21,355 nt of DNA. Source: Pseudomonadota bacterium (GTDB taxonomy: Bacteria > Pseudomonadota > Alphaproteobacteria > UBA9219 > RGZA01). The position numbers and the translations under genes are program-made. The stretch's first letter is position 1, and each line of letters begins with the position of its first letter. The DNA is taken from positions 1 through 21,355 of the forward strand of contig JACQAB010000166.1 in assembly GCA_016195205.1 (NCBI GenBank), given 5' to 3'. Below, piece after piece: positions 1-8,098 of the stretch. Under the pieces are notes generated by a model. It worked only from the letters and a program-made list of their open reading frames with translations. It was not told where the DNA came from and ran no database searches.

Positions 1-187
1 CTTCTATTTTTCGGCGCGCTCATTTCTTTATCATCAGGTGCGCAACATGATGGGCAGTCTGTTGAACGTGGGCACGGGCCAATGGAGCGTGGAAGATTTC
101 AAAAACGCCTTTGAGGCCTGCGACCGTAAGCGTGGCGGTCCCACGGCCCCGGCCCAGGGGCTTTACTTTTTAAGGGTGGATTACTGA
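1..187 (+). CDS. truA: tRNA pseudouridine synthase A, C-terminal part (5' end outside window)
   Basis: The frame starting at base 2 is open from the window edge to TGA at 185-187 and gives about 61 residues. It contains SFLYHQVRNMMGSL, the conserved C-terminal block of TruA, then a stretch ending GPTAPAQGLYFLRVDY, the usual alphaproteobacterial TruA terminus. TruA isomerises uridines 38-40 in the anticodon arm of tRNAs. The catalytic aspartate lies upstream of the window and cannot be checked. The downstream secretin gene begins about 110 bp later on the same strand, with no clear terminator between them. Identification rests on the conserved C-terminal blocks and is firm. Confidence 0.93.
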   Translation, partial: FYFSARSFLYHQVRNMMGSLLNVGTGQWSVEDFKNAFEACDRKRGGPTAPAQGLYFLRVDY

Positions 188-298
188 GAAAAGTTCGTAA
201 ACAAAACGGAACAATCCATGAATGAGTTGCACAGAAGGTGGAAAAGAGGTTCATTGCCACACGCATCCGTATGTATTACCAATTTGGTATCCCCCTGC

Positions 299-2389
299 AT
301 GCGCCTTCCTGCCATCCTTCTTTTCAGCGCCTTCCTGTTAGCCAGTTGCACCGAGTCGGCGCTGGATAAGACTTCGTCGCTCGACAAGATCGACCCCATC
401 GGCAATCTGTCGCGCGCCGATTATGAAACGTTGCGCGACGTTCCGCCCGTGCCCGAAGCCGGGCCGCCCATTCCGCGCCTGCCCCTGCAGCATGAACAGG
501 CCGGCGCGCCCAGCATTGCCAAAGACCGCATCCTTTCCATTTCCGTCACCGAAAAAGTTCCGCTGAAAGACGTGCTGACGGAACTGGCCGCGAAAGCGGG
601 CGTGGATATCGAGGTGGATCCGCGCATCGAAGGCGGGGTGATTTTCAGCGCCACGCGCCAGCCTTTCCCGCGCATCCTTGACCGGTTGTGCCGCATCTCC
701 GGCCTGCGCTACAGCGTGGATGACGGCATGGTGCGGGTGGAGCTGGACGAGCCTTACCTGAAAACCTATCCGATTGATTATCTGTCGCTGAAACGCAGCG
801 CGGAAAGCCAGATCGGTATTGCCACCAATGTTTTTGGTTCCGTGTCGAATGTCACGCGCGGCGGGGGTTTCGTTTCCATCAACCAGGATGCGCAGAACGC
901 CAATAACTCGCTGACCAAGGTGGCAACCTCGACCACGGCCGATTTCTGGCCCGAGGTAGAGGCCAACATTCAGTCCATCTTGTCCAACACGCAGGGTACG
1001 CATCTGCGCAACGGTAACGATGCCAGCGTGATGGCCCAGCTGCGCCAGGAAGGGCTTTCTTCCGGCAAAACTTTTGCCGTAAACCGGCAGGCGGGGCTGA
1101 TCACCGTTTTTGCCAACAAGCTCCAGCAGGAAGCGGTGGGCACTTATTTGAACAAGCTGCGGCGTAATATTAATGCCCAGGTGCTGATCGAAGCGCGCAT
1201 TGTGGAAGTTGCGCTGGATGAAAATTACAAAAGCGGCATCAACTGGCGCAGCTTGTGGGATGGATCGTTCAACGCCGCGGCGCGCTTCGGCCCTGCGGCC
1301 ATCGGGGCGCCGTTCGTGGGCGCCACCACCGCCACCGAGGGCGTTTTGTCGCTGTCGCTGAATACCAGCGATTTTGCCGGGATCCTGAATTTCGTGCGCG
1401 GCTTTGGCACCACGCGCACTTTGTCCAGCCCGCGCCTTACGGTGCTGAACAACCAGCCCGCCATTCTGAAAGTGGCGCGAAACGAGGTGTATTTCACCTC
1501 CACTATTGAAAGCACGCCGGTGGTGAATTCCGGCGGCACCGCGGTGGCCGTGCAGCGCACGGTGAATTCCACGCCCAACACCGTGCCGGTGGGCTTTTTA
1601 ATGACCGTGCAGCCGGCCATTGATCTGGACCGCAACGAAGTCACGCTTAACCTTCGCCCCACGGTTTCCTTTATTGTCGACCGGGTGGAAGACCCAGGCA
1701 TTAAAATCGCCGCGGCCGATGCTAATGTGCCGGAAGTCAGTTCGTCCATTCCAGTAGTGGCCGTGCGCGAAATGGATTCCGTGCTTACCATCCCCTCGGG
1801 CAGTGTAGCGGTGATGGGCGGGTTGATGCAGGACAGCTCAGGCAATCTGGAAAAAGGCGTGCCCATCGCCGATGAAATTCCGTTCCTTGGCAATCTGGTC
1901 AAATCGCGTGATCACAGCGGCCAGCTTTCCGAATTGGTTATTCTGCTGAAGGCGTCCATCGTCAACGGCGCGCCCGAGCCGGATGAACAGGACCGCGACC
2001 TTTATAAGCGCTTCATCCGCGACCGCCACCCGATGGCCATGCAGTCGGATGAGGATGAACTGGAAAAGCCCCGGCATGGTGTGCACGGAATGATGATCCC
2101 CTCTTCTTACGGCATTGGGGAAGGCAGCCCGGCCCAATTCACCGAAGTGGCCTATCGCGTGCACAAGAAGAAAAGAAAGCCCAAAACGCCTGAGCAGCTG
2201 AAGGCCGAGGAAGAAGCCCGCATCCAGAAGCTTATAGACGAAGACAATGACGAAGAGCCGAAAAAGAAGCCGCCCAGCATTTCGCTGCAGCCTTTGGACG
2301 TATCGCCGCCCATTTCCCCAGCCAAGCCTTTACCCCCCACCATCGTTCCCCTGTACGACAAGCGCTCCGATACCGGCCCGCGCGACTAA
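299..2389 (+). CDS. outer-membrane secretin lipoprotein, MshL/PilQ type
   Basis: Secretin forming the outer-membrane pore of a type IV pilus or type II-like system. From ATG 299 the protein has 696 residues. It opens with a lipoprotein signal, MRLPAILLFSAFLLASC (Cys17 in an LASC lipobox). This is why I prefer 299 over the ATG at 218, which would put 27 residues before the signal; neither start has a strong ribosome site. A short STN/N0-type domain lies at about residues 80-150. The secretin core runs from about 290 to 556, with LIEARIVEVALDENYKSGIN, a TLSSPRLTVLNNQPA block and a C-terminal VAVMGGLM...EIPFLGNLV block. After the core comes a ~140-residue tail rich in Lys, Glu and Pro, longer than usual. 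It is the first gene of the pilus operon, 19 bp before the major prepilin-like gene. The family is firm; the MshL-type assignment is inferred from the STN-secretin layout and lipobox. Confidence 0.9.
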   Translation: MRLPAILLFSAFLLASCTESALDKTSSLDKIDPIGNLSRADYETLRDVPPVPEAGPPIPRLPLQHEQAGAPSIAKDRILSISVTEKVPLKDVLTELAAKAGVDIEVDPRIEGGVIFSATRQPFPRILDRLCRISGLRYSVDDGMVRVELDEPYLKTYPIDYLSLKRSAESQIGIATNVFGSVSNVTRGGGFVSINQDAQNANNSLTKVATSTTADFWPEVEANIQSILSNTQGTHLRNGNDASVMAQLRQEGLSSGKTFAVNRQAGLITVFANKLQQEAVGTYLNKLRRNINAQVLIEARIVEVALDENYKSGINWRSLWDGSFNAAARFGPAAIGAPFVGATTATEGVLSLSLNTSDFAGILNFVRGFGTTRTLSSPRLTVLNNQPAILKVARNEVYFTSTIESTPVVNSGGTAVAVQRTVNSTPNTVPVGFLMTVQPAIDLDRNEVTLNLRPTVSFIVDRVEDPGIKIAAADANVPEVSSSIPVVAVREMDSVLTIPSGSVAVMGGLMQDSSGNLEKGVPIADEIPFLGNLVKSRDHSGQLSELVILLKASIVNGAPEPDEQDRDLYKRFIRDRHPMAMQSDEDELEKPRHGVHGMMIPSSYGIGEGSPAQFTEVAYRVHKKKRKPKTPEQLKAEEEARIQKLIDEDNDEEPKKKPPSISLQPLDVSPPISPAKPLPPTIVPLYDKRSDTGPRD

Positions 2390-2408
2390 TCTGTAAAATG
2401 AGGAGTTT

Positions 2409-3077
2409 ATGAAAAGAACGCTTCACGCCTCGCGTGGCTTTACGCTGATTGAGCTTTCCGTGGTTCTGGTGGTGATCGGGCTGATCATCGGCAGCGTGCT
2501 GGTGGGCTCCAGCATTCTTCAAAATGCGCGCATCACCGCCACGGTGAACGCGCTGCAGGCCATTCAATCGGCGGTGGCCACCTATAACCAGAATTACAAT
2601 GCCCTGCCGGGCGATGACAGCCAGGCCAATATCCGCTTCAACTCCAGTGGCATCGTCAATCATGGCGGCGGCAACGGGCTTATCGGCTCTGCCATGCTCA
2701 GCAAAACCTTTGATAACCCCACCCTCAGTGGCGATGGCGACGGCCCCGGCGAAAGCCCGCTGGCGTGGGAATGTTTGCGGGCGGCAGGGTTGGTGAAAGG
2801 GCAATCCACCCAGGCTACCCCGGCTTCGAATGCTTTTGGCGGGGTCATCGGTCTTCAGAACGGTGCTTTTACCACCAATAGCATCGGCCTTGGCACGAAT
2901 GTGATCTGCGCTTCCAATATTCCCGGTGCGGCGGCACGCGTGATTGACAGTCGCCTGGATGATGGCAGTGCGCTTACCGGAAATATGCGCGGGGGTGTTT
3001 CAACGGGTAATTCTGTAACGGGGCCCGCCGCCGAATATGTGGATGGCACGGCTTCCGTCATCTGCATGCAGCTATGA
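2409..3077 (+). CDS. type IV prepilin-like protein (probable major pilin/pseudopilin)
   Basis: 222 residues. It has a class III signal: a 10-residue leader ending SRG, then mature FTLIELSVVLVVIGLIIG with the conserved Glu at mature position 5, followed by the hydrophobic assembly helix (about residues 11-33). A prepilin peptidase should cut after Gly10 and N-methylate Phe11; no such peptidase gene is in this window. The YNALPGD motif after the helix is common in pilin-like proteins of this type. Cysteines near residues 117, 173 and 219 could form a disulphide in the C-terminal region. A good ribosome site (GAGGAG) sits just before ATG 2409, and the stop overlaps the next start by 4 bp (ATGA at 3074). 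Order and strong ribosome site suggest the main structural subunit, which is an inference. Confidence 0.88.
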   Translation: MKRTLHASRGFTLIELSVVLVVIGLIIGSVLVGSSILQNARITATVNALQAIQSAVATYNQNYNALPGDDSQANIRFNSSGIVNHGGGNGLIGSAMLSKTFDNPTLSGDGDGPGESPLAWECLRAAGLVKGQSTQATPASNAFGGVIGLQNGAFTTNSIGLGTNVICASNIPGAAARVIDSRLDDGSALTGNMRGGVSTGNSVTGPAAEYVDGTASVICMQL

Positions 3078-3916
3078 AAAACGGGGCTGCCGCCGCCAAA
3101 GCAGGCTTCAGCCTGGCCGAGGCGGCGTTAAGCCTTGCCATTGTCGGAATGGTGATCACAGCCATGGTGCCGGCCCTTCTTTCTCTTCGCGCTTCCGAAA
3201 GCGCCCGCGCCACGCAAACCGCGCTGGAAGGCGTCATGCGCGCCACCGCTGCCTTTGTGCAGGCCAATGGCTGTTTTCCTTGTCCCGCGCCGGCAAGCCT
3301 TCAGGCCGGCGCTGGTTTTGGTGTGGTACGCGGCGATACCTTGGCAAATCCTAGTCCTTGCAATAGCGGGTGTGCGAGTGTGCCGGGTCTGGTTCCTTTC
3401 CGTTCGTTGGGGTTGCCGCAAAGCCTTGCGCATGATGGCTATGGCCGCTGGCTGACTTTTGCGGTGGATCCAACACTAACTAGCAGCGGTCTTTCTAATT
3501 TAGCCTGTACGATCCAGGACACCGATTGCACGGCGGATGATGTTGCCCACAGCGCGCATAAAAAAGGATTATGCGCGGCAGGGTTGGGGGCAAGCACCTC
3601 GTTAAGAGTTTTGGTTTCCGGCGTTACTACAACGATTGCCATGTTGGTGTTAAGTCATGGCGCCAATGGCCGCGGCGCTTTTACGGAAGTGAATTCCGGA
3701 CCTGCGCGCCGCGCCTTTCCCACCAGCGTGCCGAGTTGTTTGCCCGGAAATACCGGTGCCGAGCGCTGCAACGCTGATGCCGATCTAACTTTTGTTGCCG
3801 CTATTCCTTCCACGGGGTCTGATCCTTTCGACGACCAGATGCTTTATTTCGACCGCAACGCGCTGATGGCCAGCCTGGGTGGGGCGGGTTGTAATACGAA
3901 CTGGTTGAGCCCATGA
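3074..3916 (+). CDS. second prepilin-like protein (minor pilin/pseudopilin)
   Basis: 280 residues. The N-terminus has an 11-residue leader ending KAG, then FSLAEAALSLAIVGMVITAM, with Glu at mature position 5 and a hydrophobic helix, so it should be processed by the same prepilin peptidase as its neighbour. Just after the helix is a CFPCPAP segment, and further Cys residues are spread through the globular part (eight or more in total), suggesting disulphides in the periplasm or on the surface. It overlaps the previous gene by ATGA at its start and the GspE/PilB gene by ATGA at its end, so translation is probably coupled. The larger globular domain and second position suggest a minor or tip subunit, which is inferred. 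Bases about 3470-3640 use more A/T-ending codons than the rest of the operon. Confidence 0.82.
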   Translation: MKNGAAAAKAGFSLAEAALSLAIVGMVITAMVPALLSLRASESARATQTALEGVMRATAAFVQANGCFPCPAPASLQAGAGFGVVRGDTLANPSPCNSGCASVPGLVPFRSLGLPQSLAHDGYGRWLTFAVDPTLTSSGLSNLACTIQDTDCTADDVAHSAHKKGLCAAGLGASTSLRVLVSGVTTTIAMLVLSHGANGRGAFTEVNSGPARRAFPTSVPSCLPGNTGAERCNADADLTFVAAIPSTGSDPFDDQMLYFDRNALMASLGGAGCNTNWLSP

Positions 3917-5631
3917 GCGTCGTCCCTTTCCAGCGTGAAGATTCTCCTGGCGGCAAAATCCGGCCGCTGTTGGGCGATTTGCTTTGCGCGCGCGGCATTC
4001 TGAACCAGGATCAGCTGCGCCTGGCGTTGCATGAACAGAAACAGCGGCATGATCTGCTGGGCCGCATTCTGGTGCGCCTGCGTTTTGCGCGGGAAGAAGA
4101 TATTTTACAAAGCCTGAGTGACCAAACCGGTTACCCAGTGATCGACCTGGCGCAGCGCGTGCCTGAAGCCGAAGCGCTGGAATTCTGGGGCCGTGATGAA
4201 GCGCTGGTGCTGAAAGCCGCGCCGGTGGCGATGGAAAACAGCGTGCTGTCCATCGACATGGCCGACCCGCTGGATCTGCGTGCCTTTGACCACATCCGCC
4301 GGTTGCTGCCGGAAGGCGTTATTCCGCGGCTTTACCTGACTTCCGAAAGCGCCCTGGTGGAATATATCAACCATGCGTATGGCGCAGCGCGTAATTTCCA
4401 TCACCGCTTAAGCGAGCTGGAGCAAGAACCCGCCTTGCGCACTGCGGAAGAAGAACACCCGGTCGTCCGCGCGGTGGATGCGCTGCTGGACGAAGCCTTG
4501 GCCGCCGGTGCTTCCGACATTCATCTGGAGCCGGAAGAGCAAAGCGTGCGCGTGCGCATCCGGATAGACGGCGTGCTGCAGGTGTTAAGCCTGATTCACC
4601 GCGGGCATTGGCCCATGCTGGCGCAGCGCCTGAAAGTCATGGCCGGGATGGATATTGTCGACAGCCGCAACATTCAAGATGGCCGCTTCACCAAAAACGC
4701 CGCCGGGCGTCAGGTGGATTTCCGCGTTTCCATTCTGCCCACGCTGCATGGCGAGAATATTGTTATCCGTATCCTGGACCAGAACCGCGCGCTGCTGCCG
4801 CTGGAAGGGCTGGGCTTTTCAAACGCGCATCAGGCGCTGTTGCGCGGCCTTATTCAGCGGCCCGAAGGGATGATTATCCTCACCGGGCCCACCGGCTCGG
4901 GCAAAACCACCACGCTTTATGCGCTTTTGCAGCTTCTGAACACCCGCGCCCGCAACATCATGACACTGGAAGACCCCGTGGAATATGAGCTTCCCGGCAT
5001 CCGCCAGACGCAGGTGAAAGACCAGTTCGGCCTGGGCTTTGCCGAGGGCGTGCGCGCGGTGCTGCGTCAGGATCCCGACGTGGTGCTGATCGGCGAAATC
5101 CGCGATCCTGACACGGCGCAAATGGGCCTGCGCGCCGCCATGACCGGCAACCAGGTTTTTTCAACCCTGCACACGCAGGATTGCTTCGGCGTGTTTCCAC
5201 GCCTGCGCGAATTCGGGCTTAGCTCGGGTTTGATGTCAGGAAATATCATTGCCGCAGTGGGACAGCGCCTGGTGCGCACGCTTTGCCCGCAATGCCGCAC
5301 CCTGGCGCCGGCCGATGTCGAAACCTGCCGGCTCTTGCGCGAAAATCCGGCCAACCCGCCCATGATCGGCACGGCCAAAGGCTGCCTGCATTGCCGGGGC
5401 GAGGGGTACAAAGGCCGCATCGTGGTGGCCGAAGTGTTGCCCATCGATGCCGAGCTGGATGAATTGATCTCGCAGGAAGCGCCGCGCCCGGTATTGCAGA
5501 AAGCCGCGCGGCAGAAGGGCTTTATCGGCATGGCCGAAGACGGCTTCGCCAAGCTGAAAGCCGGGTTGATCGGCATCGAAAGCCTGATGACCGAGGTGGA
5601 TTTATCCACCGTTCCGCCGGCACGGAGTTGA
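3913..5631 (+). CDS. GspE/PilB-family assembly ATPase
   Basis: Cytoplasmic hexameric ATPase that powers pilus or pseudopilus extension. 572 residues, normal length for GspE/PilB. An MshEN-like N-terminal domain (about residues 15-155) is followed by the T2SSE core. Visible motifs: Asp-box region GASDIHLEP (Asp202), Walker A GPTGSGKT (325-332), Walker B VVLIGEIRD (390-398), a His-box region around STLHTQD, and a zinc tetracysteine of the extension-ATPase type (Cys458, Cys461, Cys491, Cys494). The tetracysteine argues for an assembly ATPase rather than a PilT-type retraction ATPase. Its start overlaps the previous stop (ATGA), and the next gene begins 1 bp after its stop. No retraction ATPase is seen nearby. 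All catalytic motifs are intact. Confidence 0.95.
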   Translation: MSVVPFQREDSPGGKIRPLLGDLLCARGILNQDQLRLALHEQKQRHDLLGRILVRLRFAREEDILQSLSDQTGYPVIDLAQRVPEAEALEFWGRDEALVLKAAPVAMENSVLSIDMADPLDLRAFDHIRRLLPEGVIPRLYLTSESALVEYINHAYGAARNFHHRLSELEQEPALRTAEEEHPVVRAVDALLDEALAAGASDIHLEPEEQSVRVRIRIDGVLQVLSLIHRGHWPMLAQRLKVMAGMDIVDSRNIQDGRFTKNAAGRQVDFRVSILPTLHGENIVIRILDQNRALLPLEGLGFSNAHQALLRGLIQRPEGMIILTGPTGSGKTTTLYALLQLLNTRARNIMTLEDPVEYELPGIRQTQVKDQFGLGFAEGVRAVLRQDPDVVLIGEIRDPDTAQMGLRAAMTGNQVFSTLHTQDCFGVFPRLREFGLSSGLMSGNIIAAVGQRLVRTLCPQCRTLAPADVETCRLLRENPANPPMIGTAKGCLHCRGEGYKGRIVVAEVLPIDAELDELISQEAPRPVLQKAARQKGFIGMAEDGFAKLKAGLIGIESLMTEVDLSTVPPARS

Positions 5632-5632
5632 T

Positions 5633-6841
5633 ATGCCACGTTATGCCTACCGCGCCGCCGATACGCAAGGGGCCCTTAGCCACGGCGCCATCGATGCCCC
5701 GCAGGAAAAGGACATTTACACCGCGCTGGAACAGCGCGGCTTAAGTCTGATCGATTGCCGGGTGAAAATTCCGCGTGGCGGGTTGTTCCAAAAGGGCCTG
5801 CCGCTTTCCGAGCAAGTACTTTTCTGCCGCCACCTTCTGGCGCTGGTGCGGGCGGGGGTGCCGGTGCATCTGGCGTTAAAAGATGTGTCGGGCGTTTCGA
5901 AAAACCGCGCTTTTCGGCGCGCGCTGTCGGAAATTCATGAAAGCGTGATGCAAGGCGCCAGCCTTTCCGCCGCCTTCGAAGGTCAAGACATGCGTTTTGA
6001 CCCGCTTTTCTCGCTGCTTCTGCGTGCCGGCGAAAAAACCGGAAAACTCTCCGAAGCTCTTGGCTATCTGCATGAAAGCCTGAGCTGGAAGGAAACCTAT
6101 GCCGGAAAGCTGCGCGGCATGCTGCTTTATCCGGTTGTGCAGATCATTCTGGCCTGCGTTGCCACGCTGGTGCTGATGCTGGTGGCGGTGCCGCAGATCA
6201 TTCAGTTGCTGGGTTTTCTGGGCAAGGAATTGCCGTGGTATTCGCAAATCCTGCTTTTCGGAGTGAAGGCGGTGGGAATTTCAGCCGCAGGCATTCTGCT
6301 GGCGGGGTTTGGCCTTGCCCTGGTGCTACCGGCCCTGCGTGTGCAAAGCGAAGGCCTGGCCGTTTTCGTGGATGGCTTGTGCCTGCGCCTGCCGCTGATG
6401 GGGCCGCTGCTGACCAAGCTTTCTTTGGCGCGCTTGGCCCAGCTTTTCGTGGCGATGCTTTCCAGCGGCGTGGGCACGAATGAATCGCTGCAGGCCCTGC
6501 CGCAGCTTACAAAAAACCGCGCCCTGCGCCGCGATCTGGAAAAAGTGCGGGCGCATGTTTCAGACGGGCAATCCTTCACCGAGGCGTTTGAGCAAAGCCT
6601 GCAGCTTCCCACCTACATGGTGCGGCTTTTAAAGGTGGGGGAAGACGGCGGGGCTTTGGCCGAAAGCCTTCGGCATTTAGCCGCGCTGTATCAGCAGGAA
6701 AGCGAAACCACGCTGGAGGCGATTCTTAAAGGCAGCAGCCTGTTTGTAACCCTGGCGGTGGGATTTGTTTTGGCGGCCATCGTCATGGGTGTACTCTATC
6801 CATTGTACCAGGGCCTTGGGGCCGTTATGGGACAGGGATAG
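5633..6841 (+). CDS. GspF/PilC-family inner-membrane platform protein
   Basis: Integral membrane protein that couples the GspE/PilB ATPase to pilin polymerisation. 402 residues, typical for the family. The N-terminus MPRYAYRAADTQGALSHG is the classic GspF start. Two T2SSF domains follow (roughly residues 60-185 and 265-390), each with a hydrophobic stretch after it; strong membrane segments are near 160-190, 200-235 and 370-395. Family-like signatures include ARLAQLFVAMLSSGVGTNES and VRLLKVGEDGGALAESL. A ribosome site (CGGAG) lies inside the end of the ATPase gene. The stop TAG shares its G with the GTG start of the next gene, so translation is probably coupled. Confidence 0.94.
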   Translation: MPRYAYRAADTQGALSHGAIDAPQEKDIYTALEQRGLSLIDCRVKIPRGGLFQKGLPLSEQVLFCRHLLALVRAGVPVHLALKDVSGVSKNRAFRRALSEIHESVMQGASLSAAFEGQDMRFDPLFSLLLRAGEKTGKLSEALGYLHESLSWKETYAGKLRGMLLYPVVQIILACVATLVLMLVAVPQIIQLLGFLGKELPWYSQILLFGVKAVGISAAGILLAGFGLALVLPALRVQSEGLAVFVDGLCLRLPLMGPLLTKLSLARLAQLFVAMLSSGVGTNESLQALPQLTKNRALRRDLEKVRAHVSDGQSFTEAFEQSLQLPTYMVRLLKVGEDGGALAESLRHLAALYQQESETTLEAILKGSSLFVTLAVGFVLAAIVMGVLYPLYQGLGAVMGQG

Positions 6842-8091
6842 TGCAAACCCATTTCACGCTTCTTTTCGGCGCGCGCGCCGCGCTTCTTCTTCGGTGCTTC
6901 GGCAAGGAAGAGGAAAAAGCATGGATGCTGCCCGTAAACGGCTCCGCCTGCCATGACGCGCTTTTGCACGCGCTGAAGGAGCGTCCCCAGGCACCACTGC
7001 GCATTGTGATCGACTGCAAAAGCCTTGATCTGCGCCGCGAGGATCTGCCGCCCGTTAATCCGTTCCAATGCCTGAAAATCGTGGGCCATCAGGGCGCCCA
7101 TCATTTTCCCAAGGCGTTTTTGCGCGGCGCGGGCTCGTGGCGTGACGGTGCCGCCTTTCATGCCCTGCACGCCTCGTGTCAGGCCGAGTCCGCGCTTGAG
7201 GCGCTGATGCATTTGGCCAACAAACTGCCTAACCCCATGCAGCCCTTATGTTTCTTTGCCGCCGAATGGCCGGATTACGCGGGCCAAATTCTTGTCCCTC
7301 CGCCCAAGCCGTGGTCGATCGCGCTGATCCTTAGCGAAGCCATGGGTTTGCGCCAGATTGTGCTGAAAGACGGCAAGGCTGCTTTTACGCGGCTGCACGA
7401 CGATTGCTTCCCAAGCCTGGGCGCGGCGGCTTTGGCCGAGCCCATCGCGCAGCATTTGCGCTCGACGCGCGAATTTTTGCCAAGGCTCGAAGCCGGCGCG
7501 CCTAAACAGGCGCCCGCCCAGCTTTTCGTGCCGGCCAGCCTTGAAAGCCTGGCCGGGAACGAGGCCCTGCGCGCCCTGGAATGCCGCGTGGTGGCGCTGA
7601 AAGCCGCGCAGGCGGGGCTGGTCCCGCCCGACTGGGAGGCCGACATGGCCTGGACGGCCCAGGCCGCTGAGCAGAAAATGCCACTGGTCCCCCTGGTGCC
7701 TTTCTGGATGAAACAGCGCGCGGGGCTGCGCCTGCTGCAAAAGGTGGCCTTCCTGCTGATGATGGCCTTCGGCATGGCGGGGATTTTTATGGGCTCGCAG
7801 ATCATGTTCACGCCGAAGCCCGTTCCGCCACCCGCGCCGCTGCCCGTGCAGAACCGGGTGCAGGTGACCAAGCCGCCCGAATTGCATTTGGACGCGCTGA
7901 TTTACAACAGCCCCGAGGACTGGAGCGTATGGATCAGCGGGCAGAAATATACCGCCACCGCTCCCTCATTGCGAAATGTCCGTGTTACCAGCATCTCCGC
8001 GCAGGGCGTGGCGGTACGCTGGGAACAGGGCGCCGAGGCGCAGGATTATGTTTTACGCCAGGAAAACGCGGCATCGGACGCCGTGCACTGA
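6841..8091 (+). CDS. pilus-operon membrane protein: PilM/GspL-like N-terminal part with GspB/PilP-like periplasmic C-terminus (putative)
   Basis: 416 residues from a GTG overlapping the previous stop by one base. Residues 1 to about 295 are cytoplasmic with no clear motif match. The spacing of IVIDCKSLDLRREDLPPV, a GLRQIVLKDGKAAFTRL strand pair and a following STREFLPRL helix resembles the degenerate actin-like fold of PilM/GspL/MshI. One membrane helix is at about 299-322. After it comes a Pro-rich linker and a short domain (about 345-410) with LDALIYNSPEDWSVWISGQK, similar in pattern to the C-terminal domain of GspB and related GspC/PilP homology regions. Type II inside-out topology would place the last domain in the periplasm, near the secretin. 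Operon position supports an alignment-complex role. This assignment is pattern-based; an unrelated operon-specific protein is possible. Confidence 0.6.
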   Translation: MQTHFTLLFGARAALLLRCFGKEEEKAWMLPVNGSACHDALLHALKERPQAPLRIVIDCKSLDLRREDLPPVNPFQCLKIVGHQGAHHFPKAFLRGAGSWRDGAAFHALHASCQAESALEALMHLANKLPNPMQPLCFFAAEWPDYAGQILVPPPKPWSIALILSEAMGLRQIVLKDGKAAFTRLHDDCFPSLGAAALAEPIAQHLRSTREFLPRLEAGAPKQAPAQLFVPASLESLAGNEALRALECRVVALKAAQAGLVPPDWEADMAWTAQAAEQKMPLVPLVPFWMKQRAGLRLLQKVAFLLMMAFGMAGIFMGSQIMFTPKPVPPPAPLPVQNRVQVTKPPELHLDALIYNSPEDWSVWISGQKYTATAPSLRNVRVTSISAQGVAVRWEQGAEAQDYVLRQENAASDAVH

Positions 8092-8098
8092 TATTCAA

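Noticed and set aside
218..298. Start of the secretin at ATG 218
   Set aside because: It would place 27 polar residues before a well-formed lipoprotein signal peptide; kept only as an alternative.
338..1003. Long minus-strand frame opposite the secretin gene
   Set aside because: His/Arg/Gly-rich composition typical of the antisense of a GC-rich gene; the plus strand has clear secretin domains.
7246..7887. Two long minus-strand frames opposite the last pilus-operon gene
   Set aside because: Shadow frames; the plus-strand gene is translationally coupled to GspF/PilC and has a sensible membrane topology.
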